This document shows positions 44,369 through 54,914 of a stretch of 64,000 bases of DNA, one piece after another. This DNA is from Asanoa ferruginea. Its GTDB lineage: Bacteria > Actinomycetota > Actinomycetes > Mycobacteriales > Micromonosporaceae. Location of the stretch: positions 4,092,001 to 4,156,000 of the forward strand of contig NZ_QUMQ01000001.1 of assembly GCF_003387075.1 (NCBI RefSeq), written 5' to 3'. The position numbers were made by a program, and so were the translations under genes. The notes below the pieces were generated by a model. The model was not told the DNA's origin, searched no databases, and saw only the letters and a program-made list of their open reading frames with translations. Numbering within the stretch: position 1 is the first letter of the stretch; each line of letters starts with the position of its first letter.

Positions 44369-45295
44369 ATGGAGCGGTGGCGGGGATATCAGGCGGCGCC
44401 CGGTGGGTGGGGACGGTCCGCCGTCACCATCGGGGTGTTCGACGGGGTGCACCGGGGACATCAGGCGATCATCGGGCATCTCGTGAAGCGGGCTCGGGAT
44501 CTTGATGTCCGGTCCGTCGTCGTGACCTTCGACCCGCATCCCGCCGAGGTGGTGCGGCCCGGGTCGCATCCGGCGGTGCTCACCGAGCCGGCCCGCAAGG
44601 CCGAGTTGATCGAGGCGCTCGGTGTCGACGTGCTCTGCGTCGTGCCGTTCACGCAGGACTTCTCGCGGCTGCCGGCCGAGGAGTTCGTGCACGACGTGCT
44701 GGTCGAGAGCCTGCACTCCAGCCTCGTCGTGGTGGGGGAGAACTTCCGGTTCGGGCACAAGGCCGCCGGTGACGTTCCGCTGCTCGAGCGGCTCGGTCGA
44801 ACGTTCGGGTTCGGCGTCGAGGGTGCGCCGCTGGTGTCCAGCGGCGACACGGTCTTCAGTTCGACCTACATCCGCAGCTGCATCGACGCCGGTGACGTGC
44901 GGACGGCGGCCGCGGCGCTCGGGCGGCCGCACCGGCTCGAGGGGATCGTCGTCCGCGGTGACCAGCGCGGGCGGGAGATCGGCTATCCGACCGCCAACCT
45001 GAGCACACACCGCTACGCGGCCGTGCCGGCCGACGGGATCTACGCCGGCTGGTTGCTGCGCCGGGGTGAGCGGTTGCCGGCGGCCATCTCAATCGGGACA
45101 AACCCCACCTTCTCGGGGCGGGAGCGGCGGGTCGAGGCGTATATCCTCGATTTTGACGGTGACCTCTACGGCGAGCGGGTCGCTCTCGACTTCGTCGAGC
45201 GGCTGCGCGAGACCCGCCGGTTCGACGGCGTCGAGCCGCTCGTCCGGCAGATCGCCGACGACGTCGTGCAGACCCGGGCGGCGCTGGCCGAGTGA
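44369..45295 (+). CDS. ribF: Bifunctional riboflavin kinase/FAD synthetase
   Basis: 308 residues. The FAD synthetase half has [31 protein letters not shown] and STYIRSCI; the riboflavin kinase half has [34 protein letters not shown] and EAYILDF. It makes FMN and FAD. Follows truB by 41 nt but seems to have its own leaderless promoter. Confidence 0.96.
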   Translation: MERWRGYQAAPGGWGRSAVTIGVFDGVHRGHQAIIGHLVKRARDLDVRSVVVTFDPHPAEVVRPGSHPAVLTEPARKAELIEALGVDVLCVVPFTQDFSRLPAEEFVHDVLVESLHSSLVVVGENFRFGHKAAGDVPLLERLGRTFGFGVEGAPLVSSGDTVFSSTYIRSCIDAGDVRTAAAALGRPHRLEGIVVRGDQRGREIGYPTANLSTHRYAAVPADGIYAGWLLRRGERLPAAISIGTNPTFSGRERRVEAYILDFDGDLYGERVALDFVERLRETRRFDGVEPLVRQIADDVVQTRAALAE

Positions 45296-45425
45296 CGTCC
45301 CGAAGGCCGATCGATGCCGGGCTGGTAACCTGATAGAGACGTCGGGTCACCGACGCCCGGCCTCGCGTGCCTGCACGACGCCGCGGGTGCGAGGTTCGTC
45401 ACCATCACAACGAACGCAGGAGATC

Positions 45426-45695
45426 ATGGCGCTCGATCAGGAGCAGAAGAGCAAGATCCGCGCGGAATACGCGACCGCCGAGGGTGACACCGGTTCGCCG
45501 GAGGTCCAGGTGGCCGTGCTCACCAAGCGCATCGCCGAACTCACCGAGCACCTCAAGGTGCACAAGCACGACCACCACAGCCGGCGTGGCCTGCTGCTGC
45601 TGGTCGGCCGTCGGCGGCGACTGCTCAACTACCTGCAGAAGTCCGACATCAGCCGCTACCGGACGCTCATCGAGCGCCTCGGCCTGCGGCGTTGA
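45426..45695 (+). CDS. rpsO: 30S ribosomal protein S15
   Basis: 89 residues with [37 protein letters not shown]-type helices and the [23 protein letters not shown] end (conserved). ATG 45426 has AGGAG upstream. The 130-nt leader (45296-45425) contains two weak inverted repeats (GTCGG-N4-CCGAC and CCTCGC...GCGAGG) that could form an autoregulatory S15 site, and a TAACCT at 45327 as possible -10; both are tentative. Confidence 0.97.
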   Translation: MALDQEQKSKIRAEYATAEGDTGSPEVQVAVLTKRIAELTEHLKVHKHDHHSRRGLLLLVGRRRRLLNYLQKSDISRYRTLIERLGLRR

Positions 45696-45702
45696 CGTGC
45701 GC

Positions 45703-45730
45703 GGGGGAGTGACCGTCCGGTCGCTCCCCC
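45703..45730. terminator. Hairpin terminator after rpsO
   Basis: GGGGGAGTGACC pairs with GGTCGCTCCCCC (one G-U) around a GTCC loop 7 nt after the rpsO stop. It probably also stabilises or processes the rpsO transcript. Confidence 0.85.
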
Positions 45731-45935
45731 GTTCCACAACTTCATAACCAGCAACGGGCCAGCTTGACCGTCGGCGGAGATGTCGACGCACCGGTCCTCG
45801 GTAGTGGCCCCCGGGCCAGCGCGGCAAATCGATTGCCGGCTCCCCCGGGCGCTTCGATCGAAGACCGGCCGTCAGAGCAGCTCCCCCTCACGTGGGGTCG
45901 AGCCGTGCCCACGACCGAAGGAGCACAACGCACTC
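45731..45935 (+). other. pnp upstream region
   Basis: 205 nt between the rpsO terminator and pnp. It holds a TTGACC at 45764 without a matching -10, and a small CCCC-N6-GGGG hairpin near 45888. pnp leaders are often RNase III-processed, but I see no long duplex that would establish this here. Confidence 0.35.
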
Positions 45936-48302
45936 ATGACCGAGACCAAACTCGGCGACAAGCAGAGCACCGCGGTGATCGACAACGGGGCCTTCGGCAC
46001 CCGGGAGATCACCTTCACCACCGGCCGCCTCGCGAAGCAGGCGCCCGGCTCCTGCATCGCGCAGCTCGGTGACACCACCGTCCTGTCGACGACCGCGGCC
46101 GGCAAGTCGCCGCGCGACCAGTTCGACTTCTTCCCGCTGACGGTCGACGTCGAGGAGCGGATGTACGCGGCCGGCCGGATCCCCGGCTCGTTCTTCCGCC
46201 GCGAGGGCCGGCCCAGCGAGGACGCCATCCTCACCTGCCGGCTGATCGACCGGCCGCTGCGCCCGTCGTTCGTCAAGGGCCTGCGCAACGAGGTCCAGGT
46301 CATCGAGACCATCCTGGCGCTCGACCCGGCCCACCCCTACGACGTGGTCGCGATCAACGCGGCCTCGCTGTCGACCAAGCTGTCCGGCCTGCCGTTCTCG
46401 GGCCCGATCGGCGCTACCCGCATGGCGCACATCGACGGCCAGTGGGTCGCCTTCCCGACCCACGAGGAGCTGGCCCGGGCCACCTTCGACATGGTCATCG
46501 CCGGCCGGGTGCTGCCCGACGGTGATGTCGCCATCATGATGGTCGAGGCCGAGGCCACCGAGCACACCGTCAAGCTCGTCGCCGACGGTGCGACCGCGCC
46601 GACGGAGGACGTCGTCGCCGGCGGCCTCGAGGCCGCCAAGCCGGCCATCCGCGAGCTGTGCCGCGCGCAGAGCGAGCTGGCCGACGTCGCCGCCAAGCCG
46701 GTGACCGAGTTCCCGGTGTTCCTCGACTACCAGGACGACGCCTACGACGCCGTTTCCGGTGCCGTGCGCGGCGAGGTCGCCGAGGCGCTGAAGATCGTTC
46801 ACAAGGCCGAGCGCGAAGAGGCCCTCGACCGGATCAAGGACAAGGTCCACGAGCAGCTCGACGCCCAGTTCGAGGGGCGCGAGAAGGAGCTCTCGGCCGC
46901 GCTGCGGTCGGTGACCAAGAACGAGGTGCGCAGCCGCGTGCTGCGCGACCAGGTCCGCATCGACGGCCGCGGCCCGCGCGACATCCGCCCGCTGTCGGCA
47001 CAGATCGAGGTGCTGCCCCGGGTGCACGGTTCGGCGCTGTTCGAGCGCGGCGAGACGCAGATCCTCGGCGTCACCACGCTCAACATGCTCCGGATGGAGC
47101 AGCAGCTCGACACGCTGTCGCCGGAGAAGCACAAGCGCTACATGCACAACTACAACTTCCCGCCCTACTCGACCGGTGAGACCGGCCGGGTGGGTTCGCC
47201 GAAGCGCCGCGAGATCGGGCACGGCGCGCTGGCCGAGCGGGCGCTGATCCCGGTGCTGCCGGCCCGCGAGGAGTTCCCCTACGCGATCCGCCAGGTCTCC
47301 GAGGCCCTCAGCTCCAACGGCTCGACCTCGATGGGCTCGGTCTGCGCGTCGACCCTGGCGCTGCTCTCGGCCGGTGTGCCGCTGAAGGCGCCGGTCGCCG
47401 GCATCGCGATGGGCCTGATCTCCGACGAGGTCGACGGCAAGACGCAATACGTCACGCTGACCGACATCCTCGGTGCTGAAGACGCCTACGGCGACATGGA
47501 CTTCAAGGTCGCCGGCACGCCGGACTTCGTCACCGCGCTCCAGCTCGACACCAAGCTCAACGGCATCCCGTCCGACGTGCTGGCCGGTGCCCTCCAGCAG
47601 GCGCACGAGGCCCGCACGACGATCCTCGGCGTGATGCACGACGCGATCGAGGCTCCGGCCACGATGTCCGACCACGCGCCGCGGGTGACCACGGTGAAGA
47701 TCCCGGTCGACAAGATCGGCATGGTGATCGGGCCCAAGGGTCAGACGATCAACGCGATCCAGGACGAGACCGGCGCCGAGATCTCCATCGAAGACGACGG
47801 CACGATCTACGTCGGCGCGACCAACGGCCCGTCGGCCGAGGCCGCCGTCGAGCGGATCAACGCGATCGCCAACCCGACGCTGCCGAAGGTCGGCGACAAG
47901 TTCCTCGGCACCGTGGTGAAGACGGCCGCGTTCGGCGCGTTCGTCTCGCTGCTGCCCGGTCGCGACGGCCTGCTGCACATCTCCAAGGTGGGCAACGGCA
48001 AGCGGGTCGAGCGGGTCGAGGACTTCCTCAACGTGGGCGACAAGGTCGAGGTTCAGATCGCCGACATCGACGCGCGCGGCAAGATCTACCTCGACAAGGT
48101 GCGCGCCGAGGGCGAGGAAGCCCCGGCTGAGGAAGAGGGCGCCGAGCGTCCGCCGGCCCGCTCCGGCGACCGTGGCCCGCGTGACCGGGGCGACCGTGAC
48201 CGCGGCGACCGTGGCCCGAGTGGAGACCGCGGCCCGAGCCGCGGCGACGAGGGCGGCGGCGAAGGCGGCGAGCCTCGGCGGCGGCGCAACCGGCACAGCT
48301 AG
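45936..48302 (+). CDS. pnp: Polyribonucleotide nucleotidyltransferase
   Basis: 788 residues: two RNase PH cores (about 14-145 and 330-470; [37 protein letters not shown]), a linking helical domain, KH (about 585-640; [15 protein letters not shown]), S1 (about 648-718; [21 protein letters not shown]) and a tail of Arg-Gly-Asp repeats ([17 protein letters not shown]). It degrades or tails RNA. ATG 45936 fits the family start although AGGAG is 13 nt upstream. The protease gene starts on the base after its stop. Confidence 0.97.
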   Translation: MTETKLGDKQSTAVIDNGAFGTREITFTTGRLAKQAPGSCIAQLGDTTVLSTTAAGKSPRDQFDFFPLTVDVEERMYAAGRIPGSFFRREGRPSEDAILTCRLIDRPLRPSFVKGLRNEVQVIETILALDPAHPYDVVAINAASLSTKLSGLPFSGPIGATRMAHIDGQWVAFPTHEELARATFDMVIAGRVLPDGDVAIMMVEAEATEHTVKLVADGATAPTEDVVAGGLEAAKPAIRELCRAQSELADVAAKPVTEFPVFLDYQDDAYDAVSGAVRGEVAEALKIVHKAEREEALDRIKDKVHEQLDAQFEGREKELSAALRSVTKNEVRSRVLRDQVRIDGRGPRDIRPLSAQIEVLPRVHGSALFERGETQILGVTTLNMLRMEQQLDTLSPEKHKRYMHNYNFPPYSTGETGRVGSPKRREIGHGALAERALIPVLPAREEFPYAIRQVSEALSSNGSTSMGSVCASTLALLSAGVPLKAPVAGIAMGLISDEVDGKTQYVTLTDILGAEDAYGDMDFKVAGTPDFVTALQLDTKLNGIPSDVLAGALQQAHEARTTILGVMHDAIEAPATMSDHAPRVTTVKIPVDKIGMVIGPKGQTINAIQDETGAEISIEDDGTIYVGATNGPSAEAAVERINAIANPTLPKVGDKFLGTVVKTAAFGAFVSLLPGRDGLLHISKVGNGKRVERVEDFLNVGDKVEVQIADIDARGKIYLDKVRAEGEEAPAEEEGAERPPARSGDRGPRDRGDRDRGDRGPSGDRGPSRGDEGGGEGGEPRRRRNRHS

Positions 48303-49649
48303 ATGACGACACGTGAACGGGCCGGCGCTTCGGCGTCGGCCCGGGCCGTCACCCGCACCCTCACCACCGACCCGCTCGGTGGCACGATCCGGCGCACGGT
48401 GCTGCCATCCGGCCTGCGGATCCTGACCGAGGCGGTGCCGGCGATGCGCAGCGTCTCGTTCGGCGTGTGGGTGTCGATCGGCTCCCGCGACGAGACGCCG
48501 GCGCAGTCGGGCTGCTCGCACTTCCTGGAGCACCTGCTCTTCAAGGGCACCAAGAAGCGCAGCGCGCTCGACATCTCCGCGCAGATCGAAGCGGTCGGCG
48601 GCGAGACCAACGCCTTCACCACGAAGGAATACACCTGCTACTACGCGCGGGTGCTCGACGCTGACCTGCCGCTGGCGATCGACGTCATGTGCGACCTGAT
48701 CGCCAACTCGGTGCTCGACCCGGCCGACGTCGAAACCGAGCGGGCCGTGATCCTCGAAGAGATCGCGATGCACGAAGACGAGCCCGGCGACGAGGTGCAC
48801 GACACCTTCGCCACGGCCGTCTACGGTCGGCACCCGCTCGGCCGGCTGATCTCCGGCACCGAGGAAACGATCTCGCCGATGACCCGGCGCCAGATCGAGA
48901 CGTTCTACCGCCGCAACTACGTGGCACCGTCCATTGTGATCGCGGCGGCCGGCAACCTCGACCACAACGCGCTCGTCCGGCGGGTGCGCACGGCGCTGGC
49001 CGGCACCCCGCTCGACACCCCGGCGGCGACGCCGGTCGGGCACCGCCCGTCGACGCCCGCGGTGAAGCTGCGCACCGGCCAGGTCGCGGTGTCCAACAAG
49101 GACAGCGAGCAGGCCCACGTGGTGCTCGGCGGCGCCGGCATCGCCCGGCTCGACCAGCGCCGGTTCGCGCTGAGCGTGCTCAACAACGTGCTCGGCGGCG
49201 GCATGTCGAGCCGGCTGTTCCAGGAGATCCGCGAGCAGCGGGGCCTGGCCTACTCGGTCTACTCCTACGCGAGCCAGTTCGCCGACAGCGGCCTGTTCGC
49301 GGTCTACGCGGGCTGCGCGCCCGGCAAGGTCGAGGAAGTGCTCGACCTGACCCGGGTATCGCTGGCGACCGTGGCCCGCGACGGCGTGACGGCGGCCGAG
49401 GTGGCCCGCGGCAAGGGGATGGCCAAGGGCTCGTATGTGCTCGGCCTGGAAGACACCGGCTCCCGGATGAGCCGGTTGGCCAAGGGCGAGTTCCTCTACG
49501 ACGACCCGCTGACCGTCGACGAGTTGCTGGCCAAGGTCGACGCGGTCACTCTCGACGACGTCAACACGCTGGCGGCGGAGCTCTGCGGGCAACCGATGTC
49601 GCTCGCCGTCATCGGCCCCTTCGAAGAGGGCGACGTGCGCCTGTCCTAA
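48303..49649 (+). CDS. M16 family zinc peptidase (mitochondrial-processing-peptidase-like)
   Basis: 448 residues. The inverted zinc motif HFLEH is at residues 73-77 with the distal Glu in ETERAVILEEI; the second M16 half contains LGGGMSSRLFQEIREQRGLAYSV. Members degrade peptides in the cytosol. The gene follows pnp with no gap and precedes dapB, a fixed order in actinobacteria. Confidence 0.94.
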   Translation: MTTRERAGASASARAVTRTLTTDPLGGTIRRTVLPSGLRILTEAVPAMRSVSFGVWVSIGSRDETPAQSGCSHFLEHLLFKGTKKRSALDISAQIEAVGGETNAFTTKEYTCYYARVLDADLPLAIDVMCDLIANSVLDPADVETERAVILEEIAMHEDEPGDEVHDTFATAVYGRHPLGRLISGTEETISPMTRRQIETFYRRNYVAPSIVIAAAGNLDHNALVRRVRTALAGTPLDTPAATPVGHRPSTPAVKLRTGQVAVSNKDSEQAHVVLGGAGIARLDQRRFALSVLNNVLGGGMSSRLFQEIREQRGLAYSVYSYASQFADSGLFAVYAGCAPGKVEEVLDLTRVSLATVARDGVTAAEVARGKGMAKGSYVLGLEDTGSRMSRLAKGEFLYDDPLTVDELLAKVDAVTLDDVNTLAAELCGQPMSLAVIGPFEEGDVRLS

Positions 49650-49672
49650 GGGAACCCCACACCGGCTTGGGA

Positions 49673-50443
<771 letters not shown>

Positions 50444-50470
50444 GCGGGCGCCGGGGTCGCCGGCGCCCGC
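50444..50470. terminator. Bidirectional hairpin between dapB and the glycosidase gene
   Basis: GCGGGCGCCGG and CCGGCGCCCGC form a perfect 11-bp stem with a GGTCG loop, starting on the base after the dapB stop and ending 7 nt before the convergent stop. Confidence 0.85.
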
Positions 50471-50477
50471 GAGCACG

Positions 50478-52535
50478 CTAGTGTGCCGCCGGCTCCAGGC
50501 GGAGCGTCGCCGGCAGCCCGCTGACCGACGCGGTGCCGTCGGCGGCGACGGTCACGTCGACCGAAGCATCGCCCACCCGGAAACCCCGTGCCGTCACGGC
50601 GCCCAGCGGCGCGTCGGCGAGTGGCGTCACGCTGACCGTCCCGGCCGGGACGTCGGGACGCAGGCCGGTCGCCGCGTGCAGCAGGGTGACTCCGGCCGCC
50701 GCCGCCCAGGCCTGCGGTCGGCACGCCGCGGGGTAGGGGACCGGCCGCCCCAAGGCATCGCGGTCGTCGCCGCCGAATAGCTCGGGTAGCTGATAGTCGA
50801 ACGACTCCGCCGCTGCCAGCAAGCCGTCGGCCAGGGTGGTGGCCGCGGCCGCGTGGCCCGACCTGGCCAGCCGGTCGATGACGATCGCGGTGTCGTGCGC
50901 CCAGACCGAGCCGCAGTGGTAGGACAGCGGGCTGAACGCGGCGTCCTGGGTCGACATCGTGCGCAGGCCGAAGCCACCGGACATCGCGGGCGCGGCCAGC
51001 AGGTCGGCCACCTGGGCCGTCTCCTTCGCGGTGAGCAGGCCGGTGCCCAGCAGGTGGCCGATGTTGCTGGTCAGGGCGTCCACCGGGCGCTTGTCGCGGT
51101 CGAGCGCGAGCGCCGGGTAGGAACCCGTCGGCCCGTCGACCCAGAACTTGTCGCGGAACCGGGCGGCCATCGCCTCGGCGTAGTCGCGCCAGCGCGCCGC
51201 GCCGGGCCGGTCGAACGCGTCGAGCAGGGCGGCACCGTGCAGGGCCGCCTCGTAGGCGTAGCCCTGCACCTCGACCAGCGCGATCGGCGCCGTGGCGATC
51301 TGACCGGTGCGGAACCGGATCGAGTCGCCGGAGTCCTTCCAGCCCTGGTTGGCCAGGCCGCGCCCAGTCTCGTCGATGTATTCGAGGAACCCGTCACCGT
51401 CGGCGTCGCTGTAGGTGCCGAGCCAGCCGAGGGCGGCCTCCAACGCGGGGATCAGCGACTCCACCGTGGCCGCCGGCAGGCCCCAGCGCCACGCGTCGTG
51501 CAGCAACGAGATCCACAGCAGGGTCGAGTCGACCGAGCCGAAGTAGGCCGCCGGCAGCGACGCGTGGGTGTCGGCCCGGCGCAGCTCGTGCAGGATCTTG
51601 CCGGGCGCCTCACCGGTGTCGCGGTCGACGGCGGTGCCCTGGTGTGCGGCCAACACCCGCAGGGTGCCCTCGGCGATCTCGGTGCCCAGCGGCAGGAGCA
51701 TTCGGGCCGCCCACAGGCTGTCGCGGCCGAACAGCGTCAGATACCAGGGGACGCCGGCGCCGAGGAAGGTGTCGCCGGGGCCGGTCGACAGGGACAGGCG
51801 CAACGACTCCAGGTCGTCGAGGGAGCGCGCCACCAGCCGCTCGATCCGCCGGTCGTCGGCGGTCACCGTCGGGCGCGACCACTCGGCCTTCGCAGCCGGC
51901 GCGCGCACCAGTGCCGCGGGGTCGGTGACCCGCAACTGCCAGGACACGGCGACCGAGGTGTGCGGTGCGACGGTCACCGCCCAGCTCACCGTGTCGTCGT
52001 GGACGGTCGCATCGGCTGAGGCGGTCACGGCGACCGACAGGTCGCCGGCCGACCAGGTCAGGCCCGACCGGCGGACGTCGACGGCCGCGGTCTTGCCGGC
52101 CTTGACCGGCGAGATGGGCGCCAGGTCGGCGTCGACGGCGAGCGAGACGACCGTGGACACCGGCTCGGCGGCGGTCGACGTCACGGTGATGGTCTCGTCG
52201 AGACCTTCCGGCACCAGGCGGCGGGTGCGGGTGACCCGCACGGTTGGGTCGGGGCCGGGGTCGCCGAGCCACCGGGCCAAACCGACGAACGCGGTCGCGC
52301 CGACACCGATCGGAGAATTCGCCACGGGCACGACAGATCGCCCGTCGAGCGACAACTCGGCGCGGCTCAGCACGCGTACATCCGCGTGGAACATGCCCTG
52401 CACCCCGACCGCCCGGATCTGGCCCGACGGTTCGCACAGGACGCTCGCCGGCGCCCGCACTGTCGAGATCAGATCGTGGAGCAGCGGCTGAAGGTTGCGG
52501 TCCGGCACAGAAAACTCCCAATTACTTCGCGCCAT
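50478..52535 (-). CDS. Glycogen-debranching-type glycosidase (GDE N-terminal domain plus (alpha/alpha)6 barrel)
   Basis: 685 residues. A beta-rich N-terminal domain (MFHADVRVLSRAELSLDG, TAFVGLARWLG) is followed by a helical barrel with GVPWYLTLFGRDSLWAARM, YFGSVDSTLLWI, GDGFLEYID, NQGWKDSGDS and SYHCGSVWAHDTAI, the pattern of amylo-alpha-1,6-glucosidase-like and mannosylglycerate/trehalose-related hydrolases. No signal peptide, so it acts in the cytosol, probably on sugar imported by the neighbouring ABC system. ATG 52535 replaces a 62-residue longer frame that would cross the promoter. Promoter and operator lie just upstream. Confidence 0.88.
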   Translation of the reverse strand: MARSNWEFSVPDRNLQPLLHDLISTVRAPASVLCEPSGQIRAVGVQGMFHADVRVLSRAELSLDGRSVVPVANSPIGVGATAFVGLARWLGDPGPDPTVRVTRTRRLVPEGLDETITVTSTAAEPVSTVVSLAVDADLAPISPVKAGKTAAVDVRRSGLTWSAGDLSVAVTASADATVHDDTVSWAVTVAPHTSVAVSWQLRVTDPAALVRAPAAKAEWSRPTVTADDRRIERLVARSLDDLESLRLSLSTGPGDTFLGAGVPWYLTLFGRDSLWAARMLLPLGTEIAEGTLRVLAAHQGTAVDRDTGEAPGKILHELRRADTHASLPAAYFGSVDSTLLWISLLHDAWRWGLPAATVESLIPALEAALGWLGTYSDADGDGFLEYIDETGRGLANQGWKDSGDSIRFRTGQIATAPIALVEVQGYAYEAALHGAALLDAFDRPGAARWRDYAEAMAARFRDKFWVDGPTGSYPALALDRDKRPVDALTSNIGHLLGTGLLTAKETAQVADLLAAPAMSGGFGLRTMSTQDAAFSPLSYHCGSVWAHDTAIVIDRLARSGHAAAATTLADGLLAAAESFDYQLPELFGGDDRDALGRPVPYPAACRPQAWAAAAGVTLLHAATGLRPDVPAGTVSVTPLADAPLGAVTARGFRVGDASVDVTVAADGTASVSGLPATLRLEPAAH

Positions 52536-52596
52536 CTTGACAGAGCTGGGATGGCGGCGGCAGAGTGCGAAACAACCCAGCAACTTGAACGATCCA

Positions 52597-52625
52597 ATAA
52601 TGCACTTTCGACTTTGAACGTTCAA
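52597..52625 (-). promoter_or_regulatory. Promoter of the glycosidase gene
   Basis: On the minus strand, TTGAAC (52625-52620) and CATTAT (52602-52597) are separated by exactly 17 nt, leaving a leader of about 55 nt. The -35 box lies inside the LacI-type palindrome, so binding would block polymerase. Confidence 0.6.
52614..52625. promoter_or_regulatory. LacI-family operator
   Basis: TTGAACGTTCAA is a perfect palindrome with the central CG typical of LacI-family sites. A degenerate second copy (TTGAACGATCCAA, 52585-52597) lies 29 nt away. Placed between the divergent glycosidase and LacI genes, 20 nt before the LacI ATG. Confidence 0.65.
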
Positions 52626-52644
52626 GACCGCGGAAGGTATGTAA

Positions 52645-53628
52645 ATGGTTGAGAAGGTCACCATTGCCACCGTGGCGCAGCGCGCCCGGGTGTCCCGGCA
52701 GACGGTGTCCAACGTGCTCAACAGCCCGCAGATCGTGCGGGAGGAGACGCGTCTGCGGGTCGAGGAGGCGATCGCCGCCCTCGGCTACCGGGCCAACCAG
52801 GCCGCGCGGCAGATGCGCACCGGGCGTTCGCATCTGCTCGCGGTGCGCATCGAGCCGACCCGCGACGGGATCAACGGCTCGGTGCTCGACCGGTTCCTGC
52901 ACGGTCTGACGTTCGCGGCCGCGGCCGCCGGCTACCGCGTGATGCTCTACACGGCCGACGGCGACGGCGACGAGATCAAGACCTTCGACGACCTGCTCGC
53001 GTCGTACGACCTGGACGGGTTTGTGTTGACCGGCACCGACCACGGCGACGTCCGCACGTTCTGGCTGGCCGAACACGGCGTGCCGTTCGTGACGTTCGGC
53101 CGCCCGTGGGACGAGCCCGAGCGGCACTCCTGGGTCGACGTCGACAACGCCGATGGCACCGCACAGGCCACCCGGCGGCTGATCGAGACGGGCCACCGGC
53201 GGATCGGCTTCATCGGCTGGCCGGCCGGCTCCGGCGTCGGCGACGACCGGCGCGACGGCTGGCAACGCACGATGAAGGCGCACGACCTCGACCCGGCCGG
53301 GCTCGACCGCGGCACCGACGACGGCATCCCGCAGGGCGCGGAATGCGCCCGTGACCTGCTCACCATGCCCGACGCACCGACGGCGTTCGTCTGCGCCAGC
53401 GACTCGCTCGCGCTCGGTGCCCTGCAAGCCGCCGGCGGCCGCAGCGCGGTCACCGGCTTCGACGACACCCCGGTCGCTCAGGCGGTCGGGCTGACCAGCG
53501 TCAGCCAGCCGCTTCCCGAGGCGGCCGCCCGCTGCATCGACCTGCTCACCAACCATCTCGACGGCGACCCGGTCGGCACCACGCAGGTGCTGCTCCAGCC
53601 GTCGTTGATGGTCCGCACCACCGCGTAA
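52645..53628 (+). CDS. LacI-family transcriptional regulator
   Basis: 327 residues. HTH at 6-27 (TIATVAQRARVSRQTVSNVLN) with hinge helix ALGYRANQAARQMRTGRS, then a periplasmic-binding-like sensor domain (LDGFVLTG, ADGTAQATRRLIETGHRRIGFIG, AVTGFDDTPVAQAVGLTSV). It likely represses itself, the divergent glycosidase and the ABC importer until a sugar binds. ATG 52645 has GGAAGG upstream. The binding-protein gene follows after 31 nt. Confidence 0.94.
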   Translation: MVEKVTIATVAQRARVSRQTVSNVLNSPQIVREETRLRVEEAIAALGYRANQAARQMRTGRSHLLAVRIEPTRDGINGSVLDRFLHGLTFAAAAAGYRVMLYTADGDGDEIKTFDDLLASYDLDGFVLTGTDHGDVRTFWLAEHGVPFVTFGRPWDEPERHSWVDVDNADGTAQATRRLIETGHRRIGFIGWPAGSGVGDDRRDGWQRTMKAHDLDPAGLDRGTDDGIPQGAECARDLLTMPDAPTAFVCASDSLALGALQAAGGRSAVTGFDDTPVAQAVGLTSVSQPLPEAAARCIDLLTNHLDGDPVGTTQVLLQPSLMVRTTA

Positions 53629-53659
53629 GTCCCCTTCAACCCCCTCAGGAGTATTCGAC

Positions 53660-54910
53660 ATGAGAACAAACCGGATCCGCGGCGCTGCGGTCGCGGTTCT
53701 CGCTGCCGGCACCCTCCTCGCCAGCGCGGCCTGCGGCGGCGATGGCTTCGACGACGGCGGCACCGCCGCCCAACAGACGTCGGGCCCGGCGTCGCTGCAG
53801 ATCCTGATCGGCTCGTCCGGCGACGCCGAGACCACGGCGGTCAAGGACGCGGCGCAGGCCTGGGCGACCAAGAGCGGCAACACCGCCACGGTGACCCCGG
53901 CCCAGGACCTCACCCAGCAGCTCGGCCAGGCGCTGGCCGGCGACAACCCGCCGGACGTGTTCTACGTCGACGCCGGCCGGTTCGCCGACTACGCGAGCGT
54001 CGGCGCGCTGGAGCCCTACGGCGACAAGGTCGACAACCCGAACGACTTCTACCAGAGCCTCAAGGACACGTTCACCTTCGACGGCAAGTTCTACTGCGCC
54101 CCGAAGGACTTCTCGACCCTGGCGCTGGAGATCAACACCGACCTGTGGACCAAGGCGGGCCTGACCGACGCCGACATCCCGACCACCTGGGACCAGCTGA
54201 CCAGCGTGGCCCAGAAGCTCAAGGCCAAGGGCACCATGCCGCTGGCGATCGCGGACACCCGTGACCGGGTGGGCGCGTTCTTCGTGCAGTCCGGCGGCTG
54301 GATCGTCAGCAAGGACGGCAAGCAGGCGACGGCCGACAGTGCCGAAAACGTCACCGCGCTGACCTACGTGCAGTCGCTGCTCAAGGGCGGTCTAGCTTCC
54401 TACCCCAAGGCGCTTGACGCCGGCTGGGGCGGCGAGGCGTTCGGCAAGGGCAAAGCCGCGATGACGATCGAGGGCAACTGGATCAAGGGCGCGATGACCA
54501 ACGACTTCCCGAGCATCAAGTACGCGGTGCACGAGCTGCCGGCCGGCCCCAAGGGCAAGGGCACGCTCTCGTTCACCAACTGCTGGGGCATCGCCGCCAA
54601 GAGCAAGTTCAAGGAGCAGGCCATCGACTACGTCAAGGCGATGACCACGGTCGACCAGCAGATGACCTTCGCCAAGGCGTTCGGCGTGATGCCGTCCCGC
54701 CAGTCGGCGCGCGACCAGTACACAGCAGCTTTTCCCGCGGACCAGGCGTTCATCGACGGTGCCGAGTATGCCCAGGGCCCGGTCAACGCCCCGAAGATGG
54801 ACAGCGTCCTGGCCGACTTCGACGCCTCGCTCAACGGCCTGGCCAAGGGTGACCCGAAGCAGCTCCTGGGGACGCTCCAGAAGAACACCCAGGCGAACCT
54901 CGGCGGGTGA
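53660..54910 (+). CDS. Sugar ABC transporter substrate-binding lipoprotein
   Basis: 416 residues. Signal peptide with lipobox LASAAC (Cys25), then an extracellular solute-binding family 1 fold (DVFYVDAGRFADYASVGAL, TTWDQLTSVAQKLKAKGTMPLAI, GKAAMTIEGNWIKGAM). It captures an oligosaccharide, probably alpha-linked, and delivers it to the two permeases that follow. ATG 53660 has CAGGAG upstream. No ATPase gene is present, so a shared MsiK-type ATPase elsewhere is expected. Confidence 0.94.
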   Translation: MRTNRIRGAAVAVLAAGTLLASAACGGDGFDDGGTAAQQTSGPASLQILIGSSGDAETTAVKDAAQAWATKSGNTATVTPAQDLTQQLGQALAGDNPPDVFYVDAGRFADYASVGALEPYGDKVDNPNDFYQSLKDTFTFDGKFYCAPKDFSTLALEINTDLWTKAGLTDADIPTTWDQLTSVAQKLKAKGTMPLAIADTRDRVGAFFVQSGGWIVSKDGKQATADSAENVTALTYVQSLLKGGLASYPKALDAGWGGEAFGKGKAAMTIEGNWIKGAMTNDFPSIKYAVHELPAGPKGKGTLSFTNCWGIAAKSKFKEQAIDYVKAMTTVDQQMTFAKAFGVMPSRQSARDQYTAAFPADQAFIDGAEYAQGPVNAPKMDSVLADFDASLNGLAKGDPKQLLGTLQKNTQANLGG

Positions 54911-54914
54911 GTAG

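Noticed and set aside
45296-45425. S15 autoregulatory leader before rpsO
   Set aside because: Only 5-6 bp inverted repeats are visible; not enough to claim a defined S15-binding RNA.
45888-49592. 1234-codon minus-strand open frame opposite pnp and the M16 peptidase
   Set aside because: Antisense shadow of two well-conserved genes in high-GC DNA; no recognisable domain.
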